A program made the translations under genes and the position numbers. The notes below the pieces were generated by a model, which had not been told where the DNA came from, did not search any database, and worked only from the letters and a program-made list of their open reading frames with translations. Shown here piece by piece: positions 16,346 through 26,257 of a stretch of DNA of 40,902 nt. Each line of letters opens with the position of its first letter. Within the stretch, counting starts at the first letter, position 1. Source of the stretch: Chloroflexota bacterium (GTDB taxonomy: Bacteria; Chloroflexota; Dehalococcoidia; UBA2247; RBG-13-53-26); the NCBI GenBank assembly GCA_026389585.1, contig JAPLHP010000087.1, positions 1-40,902 on the forward strand, written 5' to 3'.

Positions 16346-16993
16346 ATGCAGTTCCCAGTCCATAACGTTGAAGGTCGGGTTGTTGAACAGGTGCAGATTG
16401 AAGATAGCGTTTTTGCGCAACCTTTCAATGAAGGCTTGGTGCATCAGGCTATGGTGAGGCAATTGGCCAATGCTCGACAAGGAACAGCGGATACCAAGAC
16501 GAGGGGTTTGGTGTCTGGGAGCACCAGAAAGCTCTATCGCCAGAAGCATACGGGTCGTGCTCGCCGAGGTAGTATACGCTCACCTCTCCTCAGGGGTGGT
16601 GGTATAGTTTTTGGCCCTCACCCTAGAAGTTATAGGCAAAGGATGCCTAAGAAGATGCGCCGTTTGGCGCTGAAATGTGTACTTTCAGCAAAGGCTTCTT
16701 CAGGTGAGATGGTAATAATAGACCGATTCCAGATGAGTCAACCCAAAGCGATGGAGATGGGTCGAATATTAAAGGCACTGGGCGTTGATTCATCGGTTCT
16801 CATTGCTACTCTTGGGCCGGAGTCGGATGTAATCTTGTCAGCACGCAATTTGGCGGGAACGAAGACGCTACCGGCCGGATTGCTTAATGTGGTAGATGTC
16901 CTTTCCTATAAATTTTTAGTAATTACCGTAGAGGGGTTGCGCCATTTGGAGAAACTGTTAATAGGTGGCAGAACGGATACCCAGGTTGGATAG
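16346..16993 (+). CDS. rplD: Ribosomal protein L4
   Basis: Large-subunit protein lining the exit tunnel. The long tunnel loop is recognisable from GTADTKTRGLVSGSTRKLY through HTGRARRGSIRSP to GGGIVFGPHPR. The 215-residue length is normal. ATG 16346 is two bases after the rplC stop, behind a purine-rich ribosome site (GAAGAGAAGG). In E. coli L4 represses its own operon; nothing here shows whether that holds. Confidence 0.96.
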   Translation: MQFPVHNVEGRVVEQVQIEDSVFAQPFNEGLVHQAMVRQLANARQGTADTKTRGLVSGSTRKLYRQKHTGRARRGSIRSPLLRGGGIVFGPHPRSYRQRMPKKMRRLALKCVLSAKASSGEMVIIDRFQMSQPKAMEMGRILKALGVDSSVLIATLGPESDVILSARNLAGTKTLPAGLLNVVDVLSYKFLVITVEGLRHLEKLLIGGRTDTQVG

Positions 16994-16997
16994 GAAA

Positions 16998-17282
16998 ATG
17001 CATCTATATCAGGTATTGCGTCGTCCTTTAATTACCGAAAAGATTACTGCTCTTCAGGAGCATAATAAGTATGCCTTTGAGGTGGCTGATGGATCCAACA
17101 AGCATCAAATCAAAGAGGCAGTGGAGAAGGCTTTTAAGGTGAATGTTGAGGATGTAAATGTAATCACTGTCCCTGGTAAGACAAGAAGGATGGGAAGACG
17201 TCAGGTGAAGGCCTCTTCATGGAAAAAGGCTTTGGTTACCATCAAGGCAGGGCAGAAGATTGAGTTTTTTGAGGGTGTTTAG
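16998..17282 (+). CDS. rplW: Ribosomal protein L23
   Basis: Large-subunit protein at the tunnel exit, docking site for trigger factor and SRP. From ATG 16998 it is 94 residues, typical for L23, with [10 protein letters not shown] and [19 protein letters not shown] as signatures. The frame is open back to GTG 16965 inside rplD, but those 11 extra residues match nothing in the family. Confidence 0.95.
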   Translation: MHLYQVLRRPLITEKITALQEHNKYAFEVADGSNKHQIKEAVEKAFKVNVEDVNVITVPGKTRRMGRRQVKASSWKKALVTIKAGQKIEFFEGV

Positions 17283-17284
17283 AA

Positions 17285-18109
17285 ATGGCGCTTAGGGTAT
17301 ATAAACCGACATCCCCGGGCAGGCGAGGTCAGATCGGGCCGACCTTTGAGGAAATTACCAAGAAGGAGCCAGAGAAATCCCTGCTCTTGCCGCTGAAAAG
17401 GAAGGCTGGCCGTAACAATCAAGGCAGGGTAACAGTTAGACATAGAGGTGGTGGTGCCAAGCGGATGCTACGGATTATCGATTTCAAGCGGGACAAGATT
17501 GGGATATCTGCTGAGGTATTAGCTATTGAATATGACCCCAACCGCTCAGCTTATATTGCATTGGTTCAGTATGCCGATGGAGAGAAGCGTTATATCCTTG
17601 CCCCACTCGGATTGATGGTGGGACACATTGTTACCTCGGGTCCTGATACTGAGGTGAAGCTAGGAAATGCTCTACCATTGGGGCAGATTCCCGTAGGTGT
17701 CATGATTCACAACATTGAATTACAGCATGGCAAGGGTGGGCAGATAGTGCGCAGTGCCGGGACCTCTGCTCAGGTTATTGGGCGTGATGATGGCTATAGC
17801 TTGGTGAAGTTGCCTTCTGGTGAAGTGCGTAAGATTCTGAGTGTTTGTATAGCTACGGTTGGACAAGTGGGCAATGTAGATCATCAGAATGTGAAGTTGG
17901 GTAAGGCTGGTCGCAAGAGATGGATGGGCAGGCGACCTGAGGTGCGAGGAGCAGTAATGAGCCCGCGTGATCACCCACATGGTGGGGGTGAGGGTAGAAA
18001 TCCTAGAGGTATGAATCCGAAGACTCCTTGGGGGAAACCAGCCTTGGGCTACAAGACTCGCAGGAACAAAGTAAGCGATAGGATGATTGTCAAACGGAGA
18101 GAGAAATAG
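17285..18109 (+). CDS. rplB: Ribosomal protein L2
   Basis: Core large-subunit protein needed for subunit joining and peptidyl transfer. The 274-residue chain contains [14 protein letters not shown] and the C-terminal [14 protein letters not shown] with the conserved histidine near the catalytic centre. ATG 17285 comes two bases after the rplW stop. Length and motifs are ordinary. Confidence 0.97.
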   Translation: MALRVYKPTSPGRRGQIGPTFEEITKKEPEKSLLLPLKRKAGRNNQGRVTVRHRGGGAKRMLRIIDFKRDKIGISAEVLAIEYDPNRSAYIALVQYADGEKRYILAPLGLMVGHIVTSGPDTEVKLGNALPLGQIPVGVMIHNIELQHGKGGQIVRSAGTSAQVIGRDDGYSLVKLPSGEVRKILSVCIATVGQVGNVDHQNVKLGKAGRKRWMGRRPEVRGAVMSPRDHPHGGGEGRNPRGMNPKTPWGKPALGYKTRRNKVSDRMIVKRREK

Positions 18110-18113
18110 GGAA

Positions 18114-18389
18114 ATGGGAAGATCGGTAAAAAAGGGTCCGTTTGTTGATGCCAAGCTGATGAAGAAGGTAGAAGCTGTTGATTTGGGGAAAGAGAAAGTG
18201 GTGATAAAGACGTGGGCGCGAGCCTCAACTATTGTGCCTGAAATGGTGGGGCATACTATTGCTGTCCACGATGGAAGAAGACATGTACCTATCTTCATAA
18301 CCGAGAATATGGTGGGGCACAGGCTGGGCGAGTTTGCCCCTACTCGGACCTTCAGGGGGCATGTGGGTAGGTCGGAGAAAGTGGTTTAG
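18114..18389 (+). CDS. rpsS: Ribosomal protein S19
   Basis: Small-subunit head protein in contact with S13 and the A-site tRNA. ATG 18114 gives 91 residues beginning [12 protein letters not shown], the standard S19 start, and includes [16 protein letters not shown]. An upstream in-frame TTG (18087) inside rplB is rejected. The ribosome site is AGGGA just before the start. Confidence 0.96.
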   Translation: MGRSVKKGPFVDAKLMKKVEAVDLGKEKVVIKTWARASTIVPEMVGHTIAVHDGRRHVPIFITENMVGHRLGEFAPTRTFRGHVGRSEKVV

Positions 18390-18397
18390 AGGTCACG

Positions 18398-18733
18398 ATG
18401 GAAGTCAAGGCAGTAGCTAAACATGTTGGCATATCGCCTCAGAAACTAGCCTTGTTGGCGGCAACAGTGCGTGGAAAGAAGGTGGATGAGGCCTTAGCTG
18501 TACTTAAGTTGTCTCCAACTCCGTCAGCTAGGGCGATAGCCAAGGTAATCAAATCGGCTTCTGCTAATGCTGAGAATAACTTTCAAATGACACCATCTGA
18601 GCTTAAGGTCGTGAGGCTCTTTGTTGATCAAGGGGCAACCCTAAAAAGAATTCGTGCCCAGGCTCGAGGGCGGGTAAGCCCTATACTCAGACACTCGAGT
18701 CATATTACGGCTATTGTAGATACGGAGGAGTAG
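18398..18733 (+). CDS. rplV: Ribosomal protein L22
   Basis: Large-subunit protein whose hairpin reaches into the exit tunnel and whose mutations give macrolide resistance. The 111-residue chain ends with ARGRVSPILRHSSHITAIV, close to the conserved tunnel hairpin and strand. ATG 18398 follows AGAGG by six bases. The stop directly abuts the rpsC start. Confidence 0.96.
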   Translation: MEVKAVAKHVGISPQKLALLAATVRGKKVDEALAVLKLSPTPSARAIAKVIKSASANAENNFQMTPSELKVVRLFVDQGATLKRIRAQARGRVSPILRHSSHITAIVDTEE

Positions 18734-19480
18734 TTGGGACATAAGGTTCATCCTACTGGGTTCAGGCTTGGTATTACCACTGATTGGCGTTCAAGGTGGT
18801 ATTCTGAGAAGCACTATACTGAATTTGTGCGAGAAGACTTTCGTATCCGTAAGCTAGTTATGGCAAAGACAGATGAGGCGGGTGTCTCTAGGGTAGAAAT
18901 TGAGCGTTGGGCGAATGAAGTAGTGGTGACTGTTCATGCTGCCAAACCAGGCATTGTTATTGGGCGTGGAGGGCAAAGGGTAAATGAGTTAAGGGGTTCG
19001 CTGGAAGCCCTTTGTGGTAGAAAGATTCGTCTGAACATACATGAAGTTAGAGAGCCGGAACTGGATGCTTACCTTGTAGCCAAGAGTGTGGCGACCCAAA
19101 TGGAGCGTCAGATATCGTACCGCAGGGCCATAAAAAGGGCGATTTCTCGTACGATGCAGGCCGGTGCTAAAGGGGTGAAGGTAATTTGCTCTGGGAGACT
19201 TGGTGGTGCGGAGATCGCTCGTAGAATGACATTTCGTGAAGGGCGAGTGCCTCTACATACATTGCGTGCTGACATCGATTACGGTTTGGTCGAGGCGCGT
19301 ACATTATTAGGACGTGTTGGAGTAAAGGTTTGGATATACAAGGGCGATGTCCTTCCAAAGGTGGAGGAACCAGAGATGCCACCTCCTCAGCCCTCTGGTA
19401 CGTTGGCCCCTGCGAAGCAACGAGAAAAGCCGGTTGTGGATCAACCAATTGAGGTAGGAAAAGATGTTACAGCCGAGTAG
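18734..19480 (+). CDS. rpsC: Ribosomal protein S3
   Basis: Small-subunit protein at the mRNA entry channel. The start [18 protein letters not shown] and the KH domain segment [18 protein letters not shown] are diagnostic. At 248 residues it carries a Pro- and Glu-rich tail of about 40 residues (from [15 protein letters not shown]), longer than in E. coli. TTG 18734 immediately follows the rplV stop; a GGAGGAG site lies in the end of rplV. The last 17 bases overlap rplP. Confidence 0.96.
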   Translation: MGHKVHPTGFRLGITTDWRSRWYSEKHYTEFVREDFRIRKLVMAKTDEAGVSRVEIERWANEVVVTVHAAKPGIVIGRGGQRVNELRGSLEALCGRKIRLNIHEVREPELDAYLVAKSVATQMERQISYRRAIKRAISRTMQAGAKGVKVICSGRLGGAEIARRMTFREGRVPLHTLRADIDYGLVEARTLLGRVGVKVWIYKGDVLPKVEEPEMPPPQPSGTLAPAKQREKPVVDQPIEVGKDVTAE

Positions 19481-19877
19481 GGTAAAGCACCGGATGGTGC
19501 ACAGGGGTAGGATCAGGGGGATAGCCCATGCAGGGAATAGCCTGGTTTTTGGGGATTTTGGACTTCAGGCCTTGGAAGGTACTTGGCTTACCGCCAGGCA
19601 GATCGAGGCGGCACGTCGGGCTATTGTCCACCATCTTCGCCGTGGAGTCATTTTATGGGTTCGCGTTTTCCCCGACAAGCCGTTGACCAAGAAACCAGCA
19701 GAGGTGCGTATGGGCAGTGGTAAAGGCAGCTTGGATCACTGGGTGGCAGTGGTCAAGCCGGGCAGGATCATCTTTGAAATCGGTGGAGTGAAGGAGGAGG
19801 CAGCAAAGGAAGCAATGCGTCTTGCCTCTCATAAGCTCCCCATTGAGACTAAGTTTGTGACTAAGGGGGCGGAGTGA
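19464..19877 (+). CDS. rplP: Ribosomal protein L16
   Basis: Large-subunit protein near the A-site tRNA elbow. The 137-residue length is exact for the family. Diagnostic segments are [25 protein letters not shown] and [22 protein letters not shown] 19464 lies inside the end of rpsC with GAGGTAGG upstream. Its stop overlaps the GTG of rpmC. Confidence 0.97.
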   Translation: MLQPSRVKHRMVHRGRIRGIAHAGNSLVFGDFGLQALEGTWLTARQIEAARRAIVHHLRRGVILWVRVFPDKPLTKKPAEVRMGSGKGSLDHWVAVVKPGRIIFEIGGVKEEAAKEAMRLASHKLPIETKFVTKGAE

Positions 19878-20071
19878 AGGTGGAGGAGATTCGCGCTCTG
19901 AGTGATGGTGATCTCTCAGGGCAGTTAGAGGAGGCTCAACGGGAGCTTTTTAATTTGCGCTTTCGCTTGGCTACGAAACAGCTTGTGAACCATCGTGAGG
20001 TTCGTAAGGCCAAAAAGAATATTGCCAGAATCAAAACTGTATTGCGGGAAAGAGAGTTGGTTCAGTCCTAG
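19874..20071 (+). CDS. rpmC: Ribosomal protein L29
   Basis: Small helical large-subunit protein at the tunnel exit. The 65 residues form the usual helical hairpin, with [16 protein letters not shown] in the first helix and [19 protein letters not shown] in the second. GTG 19874 overlaps the rplP TGA as GTGA. The 73-base spacer that follows holds no further gene. Confidence 0.95.
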   Translation: MKVEEIRALSDGDLSGQLEEAQRELFNLRFRLATKQLVNHREVRKAKKNIARIKTVLRERELVQS

Positions 20072-20144
20072 ACGTTAATGGGGAGTTGCCTTGGTGTCGT
20101 GTGAATATACGGCTTGTAGTCAAATAAGTGAGCGGGGCTAGTTA

Positions 20145-20429
20145 ATGGAGAAAAGACGGAAAACTCTTGTGGGGTATGTGTTGGTCAATAGAATGGATAA
20201 GACAGTTGTGGTAGCTGTGGAGTTGAGGAGAGCCGATCCCTCATATAAGAAGATTGTCAGACGCAGGATTAGAATGAAAGCTCATGATGAGAGCAATGCT
20301 TGCCAGATCGGGGATGTGGTGAGGATTATGGAGAGCCGCCCTCTTTCCAAGACCAAGCATTGGCGTGTAGTAGAGATAGTATCCAAGAATGAGGCGGTTG
20401 AGGTTAAGCCTGATGATTCAGCCATATAG
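20145..20429 (+). CDS. rpsQ: Ribosomal protein S17
   Basis: Small-subunit primary rRNA-binding protein with an OB fold. The 94-residue chain has [17 protein letters not shown] and [19 protein letters not shown], typical of S17. ATG 20145 is preceded by GCGGGG. The final 17 bases overlap the start of rplN. Confidence 0.96.
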   Translation: MEKRRKTLVGYVLVNRMDKTVVVAVELRRADPSYKKIVRRRIRMKAHDESNACQIGDVVRIMESRPLSKTKHWRVVEIVSKNEAVEVKPDDSAI

Positions 20430-20781
20430 TAGACTTAGAGTGGCCGATAATACTGGAGCAAAAACTATTATGTGCATTCATGTGTCTGGAGGCACAAGAC
20501 GGAGGTATGCTACCCTTGGTGATGTCATTGTTGCAGCCGTAAAACAGGCGATGCCTAGGGGGTTGGTGAAACAGGGTGACGTGGTAAAGGCGGTCATTGT
20601 GCGAACTACAAGACCTTATCGCCGCCGCGATGGCTCATATATTAGATTTGATGACAATGCGGCTGTTATTCTGGCTGAACAAAACAATCCGAAGGGCAGC
20701 CGTGTCTTTGGACCTGTAGCTAGAGAGCTAAGGGAGAAGAATTTTACTAAGATTATCTCCTTGGCGCCTGAGGTATTGTAG
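20413..20781 (+). CDS. rplN: Ribosomal protein L14
   Basis: Large-subunit protein at the subunit interface, also the binding site of silencing factor RsfS. ATG 20413 gives 122 residues beginning [17 protein letters not shown], the standard family start. GAGGTT (20399-20404) lies 8 bases upstream, within rpsQ. The in-frame start at 20389 would add eight residues and is rejected. Confidence 0.97.
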   Translation: MIQPYSRLRVADNTGAKTIMCIHVSGGTRRRYATLGDVIVAAVKQAMPRGLVKQGDVVKAVIVRTTRPYRRRDGSYIRFDDNAAVILAEQNNPKGSRVFGPVARELREKNFTKIISLAPEVL

Positions 20782-20787
20782 GGATAA

Positions 20788-21096
20788 ATGAAGATTCGCA
20801 AGAACGATAGCGTCATTGTTATCAGTGGTAAGGATAAGGGGAAGAAGGGTAAGGTGCGGTTTGCCTATCCGGGCGAGGATCGCTTGGTAGTGGAAGGTAT
20901 TAACATGATTAAGAAACATGCGAAAGCCCGGGCTGCTACAAGGCAGGCTGGTATCATTGAGAGAGAAGCTACTCTTCATGTGTCCAAGGTAATGTTAGTC
21001 TGTAACAAGTGTAACCGCCCGACGCGGGTGGGTTCTCGCTTTCTGGAGGGCAAGAGAGTTCGTGCTTGCTCTTCTTGCCATGAGGTGATTGATTAG
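20788..21096 (+). CDS. rplX: Ribosomal protein L24
   Basis: Assembly-initiator large-subunit protein. The KOW motif is [15 protein letters not shown] near the N-terminus. The C-terminal half has two Cys pairs, CNKC and CSSC, which could bind zinc; they are absent from E. coli L24 but found in many other bacteria. ATG 20788 follows AGGGA, six bases after rplN. Confidence 0.96.
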   Translation: MKIRKNDSVIVISGKDKGKKGKVRFAYPGEDRLVVEGINMIKKHAKARAATRQAGIIEREATLHVSKVMLVCNKCNRPTRVGSRFLEGKRVRACSSCHEVID

Positions 21097-21098
21097 CT

Positions 21099-21656
21099 GT
21101 GGAAAATAATGCTCAACCGAGACTAAAAGAAAAATATAGCCGTGAAGTTGTACCTGTTCTTATGAAGGATTTCAACTATAGTAGTGTCATGCGTGTACCA
21201 CGGATAGAGAAGGTTGTGATTAATATTGGTCTGGGAGAGGCAACTCAAAACCCGAAGGCTCTGGAAGGTGCAGAGAGAGATCTGGCCATTATTTCGGGGC
21301 AACATCCGATTATTACACGAGCCAGGAAGTCTATCGCTAGTTTTAAGCTGCGAGCTGGCATGCCTATAGGTATGAAAGTGACGCTACGCGGAAGACGGAT
21401 GTATGAATTCTTGGACAGGTTACTCAATGCTGTTCTTCCTCGCATTAGGGATTTTCGAGGGGTTTCAAGGAATTCCTTTGATGGAAAGGGCAATTACAGT
21501 CTAGGGATGAAAGATCAGTTGGTTTTTCCTGAGATTGACTATGACAAAGTCGATAAGGCTAGGGGGTTCGAAATCACTATTGTGACTACTGCTCGTTCTG
21601 ATGAGGAAGGTAGGCGTCTCTTGGAGCTTCTGGGGATGCCATTCATGAGAGGTTAG
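21099..21656 (+). CDS. rplE: Ribosomal protein L5
   Basis: 5S rRNA-binding large-subunit protein that contacts the P-site tRNA. The 185-residue chain contains [17 protein letters not shown] and [18 protein letters not shown]. It starts at GTG 21099, two bases after the rplX stop, with GAGGTGATT as ribosome site. No anomalies seen. Confidence 0.97.
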   Translation: MENNAQPRLKEKYSREVVPVLMKDFNYSSVMRVPRIEKVVINIGLGEATQNPKALEGAERDLAIISGQHPIITRARKSIASFKLRAGMPIGMKVTLRGRRMYEFLDRLLNAVLPRIRDFRGVSRNSFDGKGNYSLGMKDQLVFPEIDYDKVDKARGFEITIVTTARSDEEGRRLLELLGMPFMRG

Positions 21657-21659
21657 TAA

Positions 21660-21845
21660 GTGGCGAAATTATCTAAGATTCTAAAATCGCAGCGTGATCC
21701 TAAGTACAAGGTGCAGGGGCATAATCGATGTAGGTTGTGTGGCAGGCCACGTGCCTATATGCGTAAGTTTGGGATGTGTCGTATTTGCTTCCGTGAATTG
21801 GCTCTCAAAGGGGAGCTCGCGGGAGTCAAGAAATCAAGTTGGTGA
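21660..21845 (+). CDS. rpsZ: Ribosomal protein S14, zinc-binding short form
   Basis: Small-subunit head protein. The 61-residue size and two Cys pairs (C24, C27, C40, C43 in CRLC and CRIC) identify the short zinc-binding type Z form rather than the about 100-residue zinc-free form. GTG 21660 starts three bases after rplE. Confidence 0.96.
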   Translation: MAKLSKILKSQRDPKYKVQGHNRCRLCGRPRAYMRKFGMCRICFRELALKGELAGVKKSSW

Positions 21846-21851
21846 GATAGA

Positions 21852-22247
21852 ATGACTACTGATCCAATCGCAGATATGCTGACACGGATAAGGAATGCCA
21901 ATATGGTGAGGCATGAGTTTGTCTTGATGCCCTGGTCCAAGGTGAAGGTGGCGATTGCCAAGATCCTTAAAGAAGAGGGATTTGTTCATGATTACGAAGT
22001 GCTCAAGGGCAGACCGACGCGTACAATAAAGATTCGCCTCAGGTATGGTGATAAGAATCAGCCAATGATTATGGGACTGAAAAGGGTGAGCAAGCCTGGA
22101 CTTAGAGTCTATGTAGGATCTTCAGGGATACCTCGCGTCTACGGAGGTCTGGGTATTGCTATGCTTTCTACGCCAAAAGGTGTAATGACTGGACGGCAGG
22201 CATGGAAACAGCATCTTGGTGGTGAATTGCTGTGCTATGTATGGTGA
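21852..22247 (+). CDS. rpsH: Ribosomal protein S8
   Basis: Central-domain 16S rRNA-binding protein, a translational repressor of the spc operon in E. coli. The 131-residue chain begins [17 protein letters not shown] and ends with [19 protein letters not shown] and GELLCYVW, both diagnostic. ATG 21852 is six bases after rpsZ behind GAGATAG. Confidence 0.97.
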   Translation: MTTDPIADMLTRIRNANMVRHEFVLMPWSKVKVAIAKILKEEGFVHDYEVLKGRPTRTIKIRLRYGDKNQPMIMGLKRVSKPGLRVYVGSSGIPRVYGGLGIAMLSTPKGVMTGRQAWKQHLGGELLCYVW

Positions 22248-22274
22248 TCATGAGTAGATTGGCTTGGTGTAAGA

Positions 22275-22826
22275 ATGTCCAGAATAGGTAAGCTTCCTAT
22301 ACGTCTACCTCCTAGTGTAACAGCGGATATCAAAGGGAGTGATGTGACTATCAAGGGACCAAAGGGGGAATTGCATCGATCATTTGTCCCATCAATGTCC
22401 ATTGTTCTGAAGGATGGTATTTTGGTTGTTTCCCCGCCTGGTGATAGTGAGGTTCATGGCGCGCTCCATGGGTTAACTCGTGCCCTGCTGGCTAATATGG
22501 TTGAGGGAGTAAGCAAGGGCTTCGAGAGACTTCTGGAGGTTGTTGGCGTTGGCTATCGAGCTCAGAAGGCTGGTGATAAGCTGGTTCTCCAGGTGGGATT
22601 TACTCATCCAGTGGAAATATTGCCTCCTCCAGGTATATCTGTGGTGGTGGAGGGTACAAATCGAATCAAGGTGGTTGGGGTAGATAAAGAATCAGTGGGT
22701 GAAGTGGCTGCTGGGATTCGTGCTATTCGCCCTTGCGATTCCTATAAGGGTAAGGGCATCAGGTATGTGGGAGAGAGGACTCGCCTTAAGCCTGGGAAAG
22801 CCGGCAGAGCAGCAGCGAAGAAGTAG
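22275..22826 (+). CDS. rplF: Ribosomal protein L6
   Basis: Large-subunit protein near the GTPase-associated centre. It starts MSRIGKLPIRLP and has the two repeated L6 domains; GVGYRAQKAGDKLVLQVG opens the second and GKGIRYVGERTRLKPGKAG ends the chain. The 183-residue length is normal. The ribosome site before ATG 22275 is weak. Confidence 0.97.
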   Translation: MSRIGKLPIRLPPSVTADIKGSDVTIKGPKGELHRSFVPSMSIVLKDGILVVSPPGDSEVHGALHGLTRALLANMVEGVSKGFERLLEVVGVGYRAQKAGDKLVLQVGFTHPVEILPPPGISVVVEGTNRIKVVGVDKESVGEVAAGIRAIRPCDSYKGKGIRYVGERTRLKPGKAGRAAAKK

Positions 22827-22829
22827 AGG

Positions 22830-23159
22830 ATGAAGAAAAGAAGTACAAGGCTGAATAGCAGGCACATTCATCAAGCAAGACCTAGATTGTGCGTTTTCCG
22901 GAGCTCAAATCATATTTATGCTCAAGTTATAGATGATAAACAATCTTGCACATTAGCTAGTGCTTCCAGTTGTGAGCCGGAGCTGAAGACTGAGGGTAAA
23001 AAGAAGACGGAAAGTGCTGCATTAGTGGGGGCCCTTGTGGGAAAACGAGCTGTAGAAAAGGGTGTGACTCAGGTCGTATTTGATCGATGTGGATACAAGT
23101 ATCATGGCCGTGTCAAAGCCTTGGCTGAGGCAGCTAGATCGTCGGGATTGAAATTCTGA
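22830..23159 (+). CDS. rplR: Ribosomal protein L18
   Basis: 5S rRNA-binding protein of the central protuberance. The 109-residue chain is slightly shorter at the N-terminus than most L18 proteins, and contains [20 protein letters not shown] and the C-terminal [23 protein letters not shown] 22830 follows AGAGG, three bases after rplF. No sign of truncation within the fold. Confidence 0.95.
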   Translation: MKKRSTRLNSRHIHQARPRLCVFRSSNHIYAQVIDDKQSCTLASASSCEPELKTEGKKKTESAALVGALVGKRAVEKGVTQVVFDRCGYKYHGRVKALAEAARSSGLKF

Positions 23160-23172
23160 ATCTAAGGAAAAT

Positions 23173-23670
23173 ATGATAAAAGAACAGGTAGAAGTCAGAG
23201 AAGAATTAAGCGAGAGGGTGGTCTCCGTAAACCGCGTTGCCAAGGTGGTTAAGGGAGGGAAGCATCTGAGGTTTAGGGCTCTGGTAGCGGCTGGTGATGG
23301 CAATGGGCGGGTAGGTATTGGCTTAGGCAAAGCGAATGAGGTCGCCCAGGCGATTCAGAAGGCTGGCACTGTTGCTAGGAAGAATATGGTTACCATTCCA
23401 CTGGCAGGGACAACGATTCCGCATGAGATCAGGGTTAAGTATGGAGCTGCCGATGTCCTACTCAAACCAGCGAGACCAGGGGCAGGTGTTATTGCGGGCG
23501 GCAGCATGCGTGCAGTGATCGAGGTGGCTGGAGTGAAGGACATCTTGGCAAAGTCTTTAGGTAGCTCCAACTCAATCAATGTAGTGAAGGCAACAATGAT
23601 TGCCCTGAGTCGATTGAGGGAGCCCGGGAAAGTGTTGGCAGAGCGGAAGGCATCGAGTGCGAAAGGGTAA
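23173..23670 (+). CDS. rpsE: Ribosomal protein S5
   Basis: Small-subunit accuracy protein at the mRNA entry. The 165-residue chain has the N-terminal double-stranded-RNA-binding segment [19 protein letters not shown] and [13 protein letters not shown], and ends with a basic tail. ATG 23173 is preceded by AAGGAAA. Position between rplR and rpmD is standard. Confidence 0.97.
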   Translation: MIKEQVEVREELSERVVSVNRVAKVVKGGKHLRFRALVAAGDGNGRVGIGLGKANEVAQAIQKAGTVARKNMVTIPLAGTTIPHEIRVKYGAADVLLKPARPGAGVIAGGSMRAVIEVAGVKDILAKSLGSSNSINVVKATMIALSRLREPGKVLAERKASSAKG

Positions 23671-23672
23671 AG

Positions 23673-23864
23673 ATGACGGTGGGTAAACTACATATTACCT
23701 GGTTCAAGAGTGATATTGGCTACCCCAGGGATCAAAGGGCGACTCTCAAAGCCCTGGGGTTCCATCGTTTGCATCAGAGTGTAAAACACGATGATTCTCC
23801 CTCGATGCGTGGTATGGTTACCAAAGTAAAACATCTGGTTAAAGTGGAAGAGGTGGAGGAGTAG
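23673..23864 (+). CDS. rpmD: Ribosomal protein L30
   Basis: Small large-subunit protein of 63 residues. The L30 signature is visible in [20 protein letters not shown] and [23 protein letters not shown] 23673 is two bases after rpsE. Its TAG overlaps the GTG start of rplO by one base. Confidence 0.95.
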   Translation: MTVGKLHITWFKSDIGYPRDQRATLKALGFHRLHQSVKHDDSPSMRGMVTKVKHLVKVEEVEE

Positions 23865-24328
23865 TGGTTAGGCAGAATGAGCTAGCACCTTCACCTGGTT
23901 CAAGACGTAAGAGAAAGCGTGTTGGCCGCGGATTGGGCAGTGGCCACGGTAGATATTCAGGGAAAGGCGCAAAGGGACAGAAAGCGCGCAGTGGGCCTGG
24001 TATCCACCCATACTTTGAAGGTGGGCAACTCCCTTTAGTGAAGCGTTTACCTGGTAAGCGTGGTTTCACCAATATATTTAAGACTGAATACTCTGTTGTT
24101 AATGTAGGCAAGCTCAACATTTTTGAGCCTGAGAGTGTGGTAGGGCGTCTTGAATTGGTAAGAGCTAGACTGATCAAATCGGCCAACAGACCACTAAAGA
24201 TCTTGGGTGGTGGTGATCTGGATCGTGCTCTTGTGGTAAGGGCTGATAGGGTCTCGACTGCTGCAAAAGAGAAGATTGAGGCAGCAGGTGGGAGAGTGGA
24301 GGCAGGAAGTGCAACAGAGGCAGGCTAG
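23864..24328 (+). CDS. rplO: Ribosomal protein L15
   Basis: Large-subunit assembly protein. The Gly- and basic-rich N-terminus (GSGHGRYSGKGAKGQKARSG) and the following GIHPYFEGGQLPLVKRLPG are diagnostic; the C-terminal domain is the shared L15/L18e fold. GTG 23864 has a GAGGTGGAGGAG site in the end of rpmD. It overlaps the secY start by 20 bases. Confidence 0.96.
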   Translation: MVRQNELAPSPGSRRKRKRVGRGLGSGHGRYSGKGAKGQKARSGPGIHPYFEGGQLPLVKRLPGKRGFTNIFKTEYSVVNVGKLNIFEPESVVGRLELVRARLIKSANRPLKILGGGDLDRALVVRADRVSTAAKEKIEAAGGRVEAGSATEAG

Positions 24329-25589
24329 ACCGCGTCTCATCCAGGCAATGATAGACGCTTTCAGCTTGCCTGACCTGAGGCGTAGGCTTCTCTTTACCTT
24401 GGGTGTTCTGATAGTCTTCCGTTTCTTGGCCCATATTCCGGTTCCTGGGGTTGACCAGGCAGCTCTGGATAAGGCTTTCGAGAGTAACCAGCTTCTAGGG
24501 ATGCTTGACCTATTCAGCGGCGGGGCAATGCGCAACTTCAGCATTGTTGCCATGGGAGTCTATCCCTACATCACCGCAACTATTGTTATGCAGCTTTTGC
24601 AGCCAGTTATCCCGCAGTTACGGAATCTTGCCATGGAGGGGGAATCGGGAAGAAATAAGATAAACACGTATACCCATTGGTTGGCAGTGCCTCTGGCCGG
24701 TCTGCAGGGCTACAGTCAGTTTGTGCTGTTAAGCCGAAATGGCAGTATTGCTCAGACAAGTACCCTGAGTATAGCTGCGATAATCCTGTCTATGATGGCG
24801 GGCACTATGTTCTTGGTATGGTTAGGTGAGCTCATTACCGAACGGGGCATAGGGAATGGCGTTTCCATAATAATCTTTGCTGGTATTGTGGCTGGTTTGC
24901 CAAACATGTTTGCTCAAGGTGGGTTGGTGTGGCGTGATAATATACCAGGAATCATCGCCTTTTTTGTCCTGTGGCTGGCTGCCGTGGTAATGATTGTCAT
25001 GTTCACCGAAGCAGCTCGCCGTATACCCGTGCATTACTCCCGGAGTGTCTTTCGGGGTAGAAGGATGTATCGACAGTCTGGTTCTACCCACATCCCCTTG
25101 CGGGTGAACTCGGCAGGGATGATACCTCTCATTTTTGCCATGTCTTTGGTGATTTTGCCTGCAACCGTAGCCTCCTATTTTCACGGTGGTGCAGCCACAT
25201 TCCTTCAGAACTGGGCTAGCCATTGGAGTTACTGGTTAGTTTATGGCTTGCTTGTCATTGCCTTCTCCTTCTTCTATACTATGGTCGTATTTGAACAGAT
25301 GAACCTGGCCGAAACCTTACAGAAACAGGGTGGTTTTGTACCCGGGATTCGACCTGGCCAGGCTACTTCAACCTATTTGAGCCAGGTGATGAACCGCCTT
25401 ACATGGGCGGGGGCACTCTTTCTGGCTCTGGTGGCAGTGTTGCCATTTATTGCCGGAAAGGCGACTGGTATTCAGGTGGTGGCACTTTCCAGCACTGGCT
25501 TGCTGATTATGGTTGGAGTGGCTCTGGACACGATGAAGCAACTAGAGGCGCAACTCCTGATGCGCCGCTACGAAGGTTTTCTAAAGTGA
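24309..25589 (+). CDS. secY: Protein translocase subunit SecY
   Basis: Channel subunit of the SecYEG translocon in the cytoplasmic membrane. The chain has about ten hydrophobic helices and conserved stretches such as VYPYITATIVMQLLQP, ERGIGNGVSIIIFAGIVAG and IPLRVNSAGMIPLIFA. I chose GTG 24309 (426 residues) because GGAGG at 24298-24302 lies six bases upstream. The frame is open to TTG 24276, which lacks a ribosome site, and ATG 24348 is a shorter option. The start overlaps rplO. Position in the spc operon is standard. Confidence 0.95.
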   Translation: MQQRQARPRLIQAMIDAFSLPDLRRRLLFTLGVLIVFRFLAHIPVPGVDQAALDKAFESNQLLGMLDLFSGGAMRNFSIVAMGVYPYITATIVMQLLQPVIPQLRNLAMEGESGRNKINTYTHWLAVPLAGLQGYSQFVLLSRNGSIAQTSTLSIAAIILSMMAGTMFLVWLGELITERGIGNGVSIIIFAGIVAGLPNMFAQGGLVWRDNIPGIIAFFVLWLAAVVMIVMFTEAARRIPVHYSRSVFRGRRMYRQSGSTHIPLRVNSAGMIPLIFAMSLVILPATVASYFHGGAATFLQNWASHWSYWLVYGLLVIAFSFFYTMVVFEQMNLAETLQKQGGFVPGIRPGQATSTYLSQVMNRLTWAGALFLALVAVLPFIAGKATGIQVVALSSTGLLIMVGVALDTMKQLEAQLLMRRYEGFLK

Positions 25590-25603
25590 TTCAAGGGGGA
25601 AAG

Positions 25604-26257
25604 ATGCGACTTATTCTCTTAGGCGCTCCAGGTTCAGGCAAGGGGACTCAGGCAGAGAAACTTTGCCAATTTACCGGGATAGCGCATGTATCTTCAGGTG
25701 ATCTCTTCCGCCAGGCTGAAAAGGAAGGTACGGAACTTGGGAAATTGGCCAAATCATATATGGAGAAAGGCTTGCTTGTTCCTGATGAGGTGGTCATAAA
25801 GATGGTATTGGAGCGCATCTCTGGAAACAAGAAGGGTTTCATCCTGGATGGTTTCCCTAGAACAATTGAGCAGGCAGAGGCGTTAGACAAGGCATTGGGA
25901 AAGGATGGCGTAGACAAGGCAATCTACATTGAGGTTTCCCGAGATGAGCTTCTCAGGCGTCTCAGCGGACGGTGGCTTTGCCGCAAGTGCCAGAAGCCAT
26001 ACCACCTGGTATCTTCGCCACCGAAGGTGGTCGGCAAGTGTGATGTCTGTGGTGGTGAGCTTTATCAGCGCCCTGATGACACCAGGGAAACGGCGGAGAA
26101 AAGGTTGGAGGTGTACGTTAAGCAGACTGCACCCCTTGTTGGTTACTACCGCAACAAGAAGAAGTTACTGCAAGTAGAGGGGGAGAGGCCCATAGAAGAA
26201 GTGAGCAAGGATTTGTTGACCGAGCTCGGCTGGAGAGGGGATGGGCATAATCGTTAA
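25604..26257 (+). CDS. adk: Adenylate kinase, zinc-containing LID
   Basis: Interconverts AMP, ATP and ADP in the cytosol. From ATG 25604 it has 217 residues. The P-loop GAPGSGKGT is at 7-15, and the LID domain carries four cysteines (C126, C129, C146, C149), as in the zinc form of Gram-positive and thermophilic enzymes. The DDT segment of the LID follows at 158-160. The frame is open for 67 codons upstream inside secY, but AGGGGGAAAG just before ATG 25604 fixes the start. Confidence 0.96.
   Translation: MRLILLGAPGSGKGTQAEKLCQFTGIAHVSSGDLFRQAEKEGTELGKLAKSYMEKGLLVPDEVVIKMVLERISGNKKGFILDGFPRTIEQAEALDKALGKDGVDKAIYIEVSRDELLRRLSGRWLCRKCQKPYHLVSSPPKVVGKCDVCGGELYQRPDDTRETAEKRLEVYVKQTAPLVGYYRNKKKLLQVEGERPIEEVSKDLLTELGWRGDGHNR

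Noticed and set aside
25403-25603. Adenylate kinase with a 67-residue N-terminal extension
   Set aside because: The extension lies in another frame of secY, is Gly/Ser-rich, and ATG 25604 has a clear ribosome site and the normal family start.
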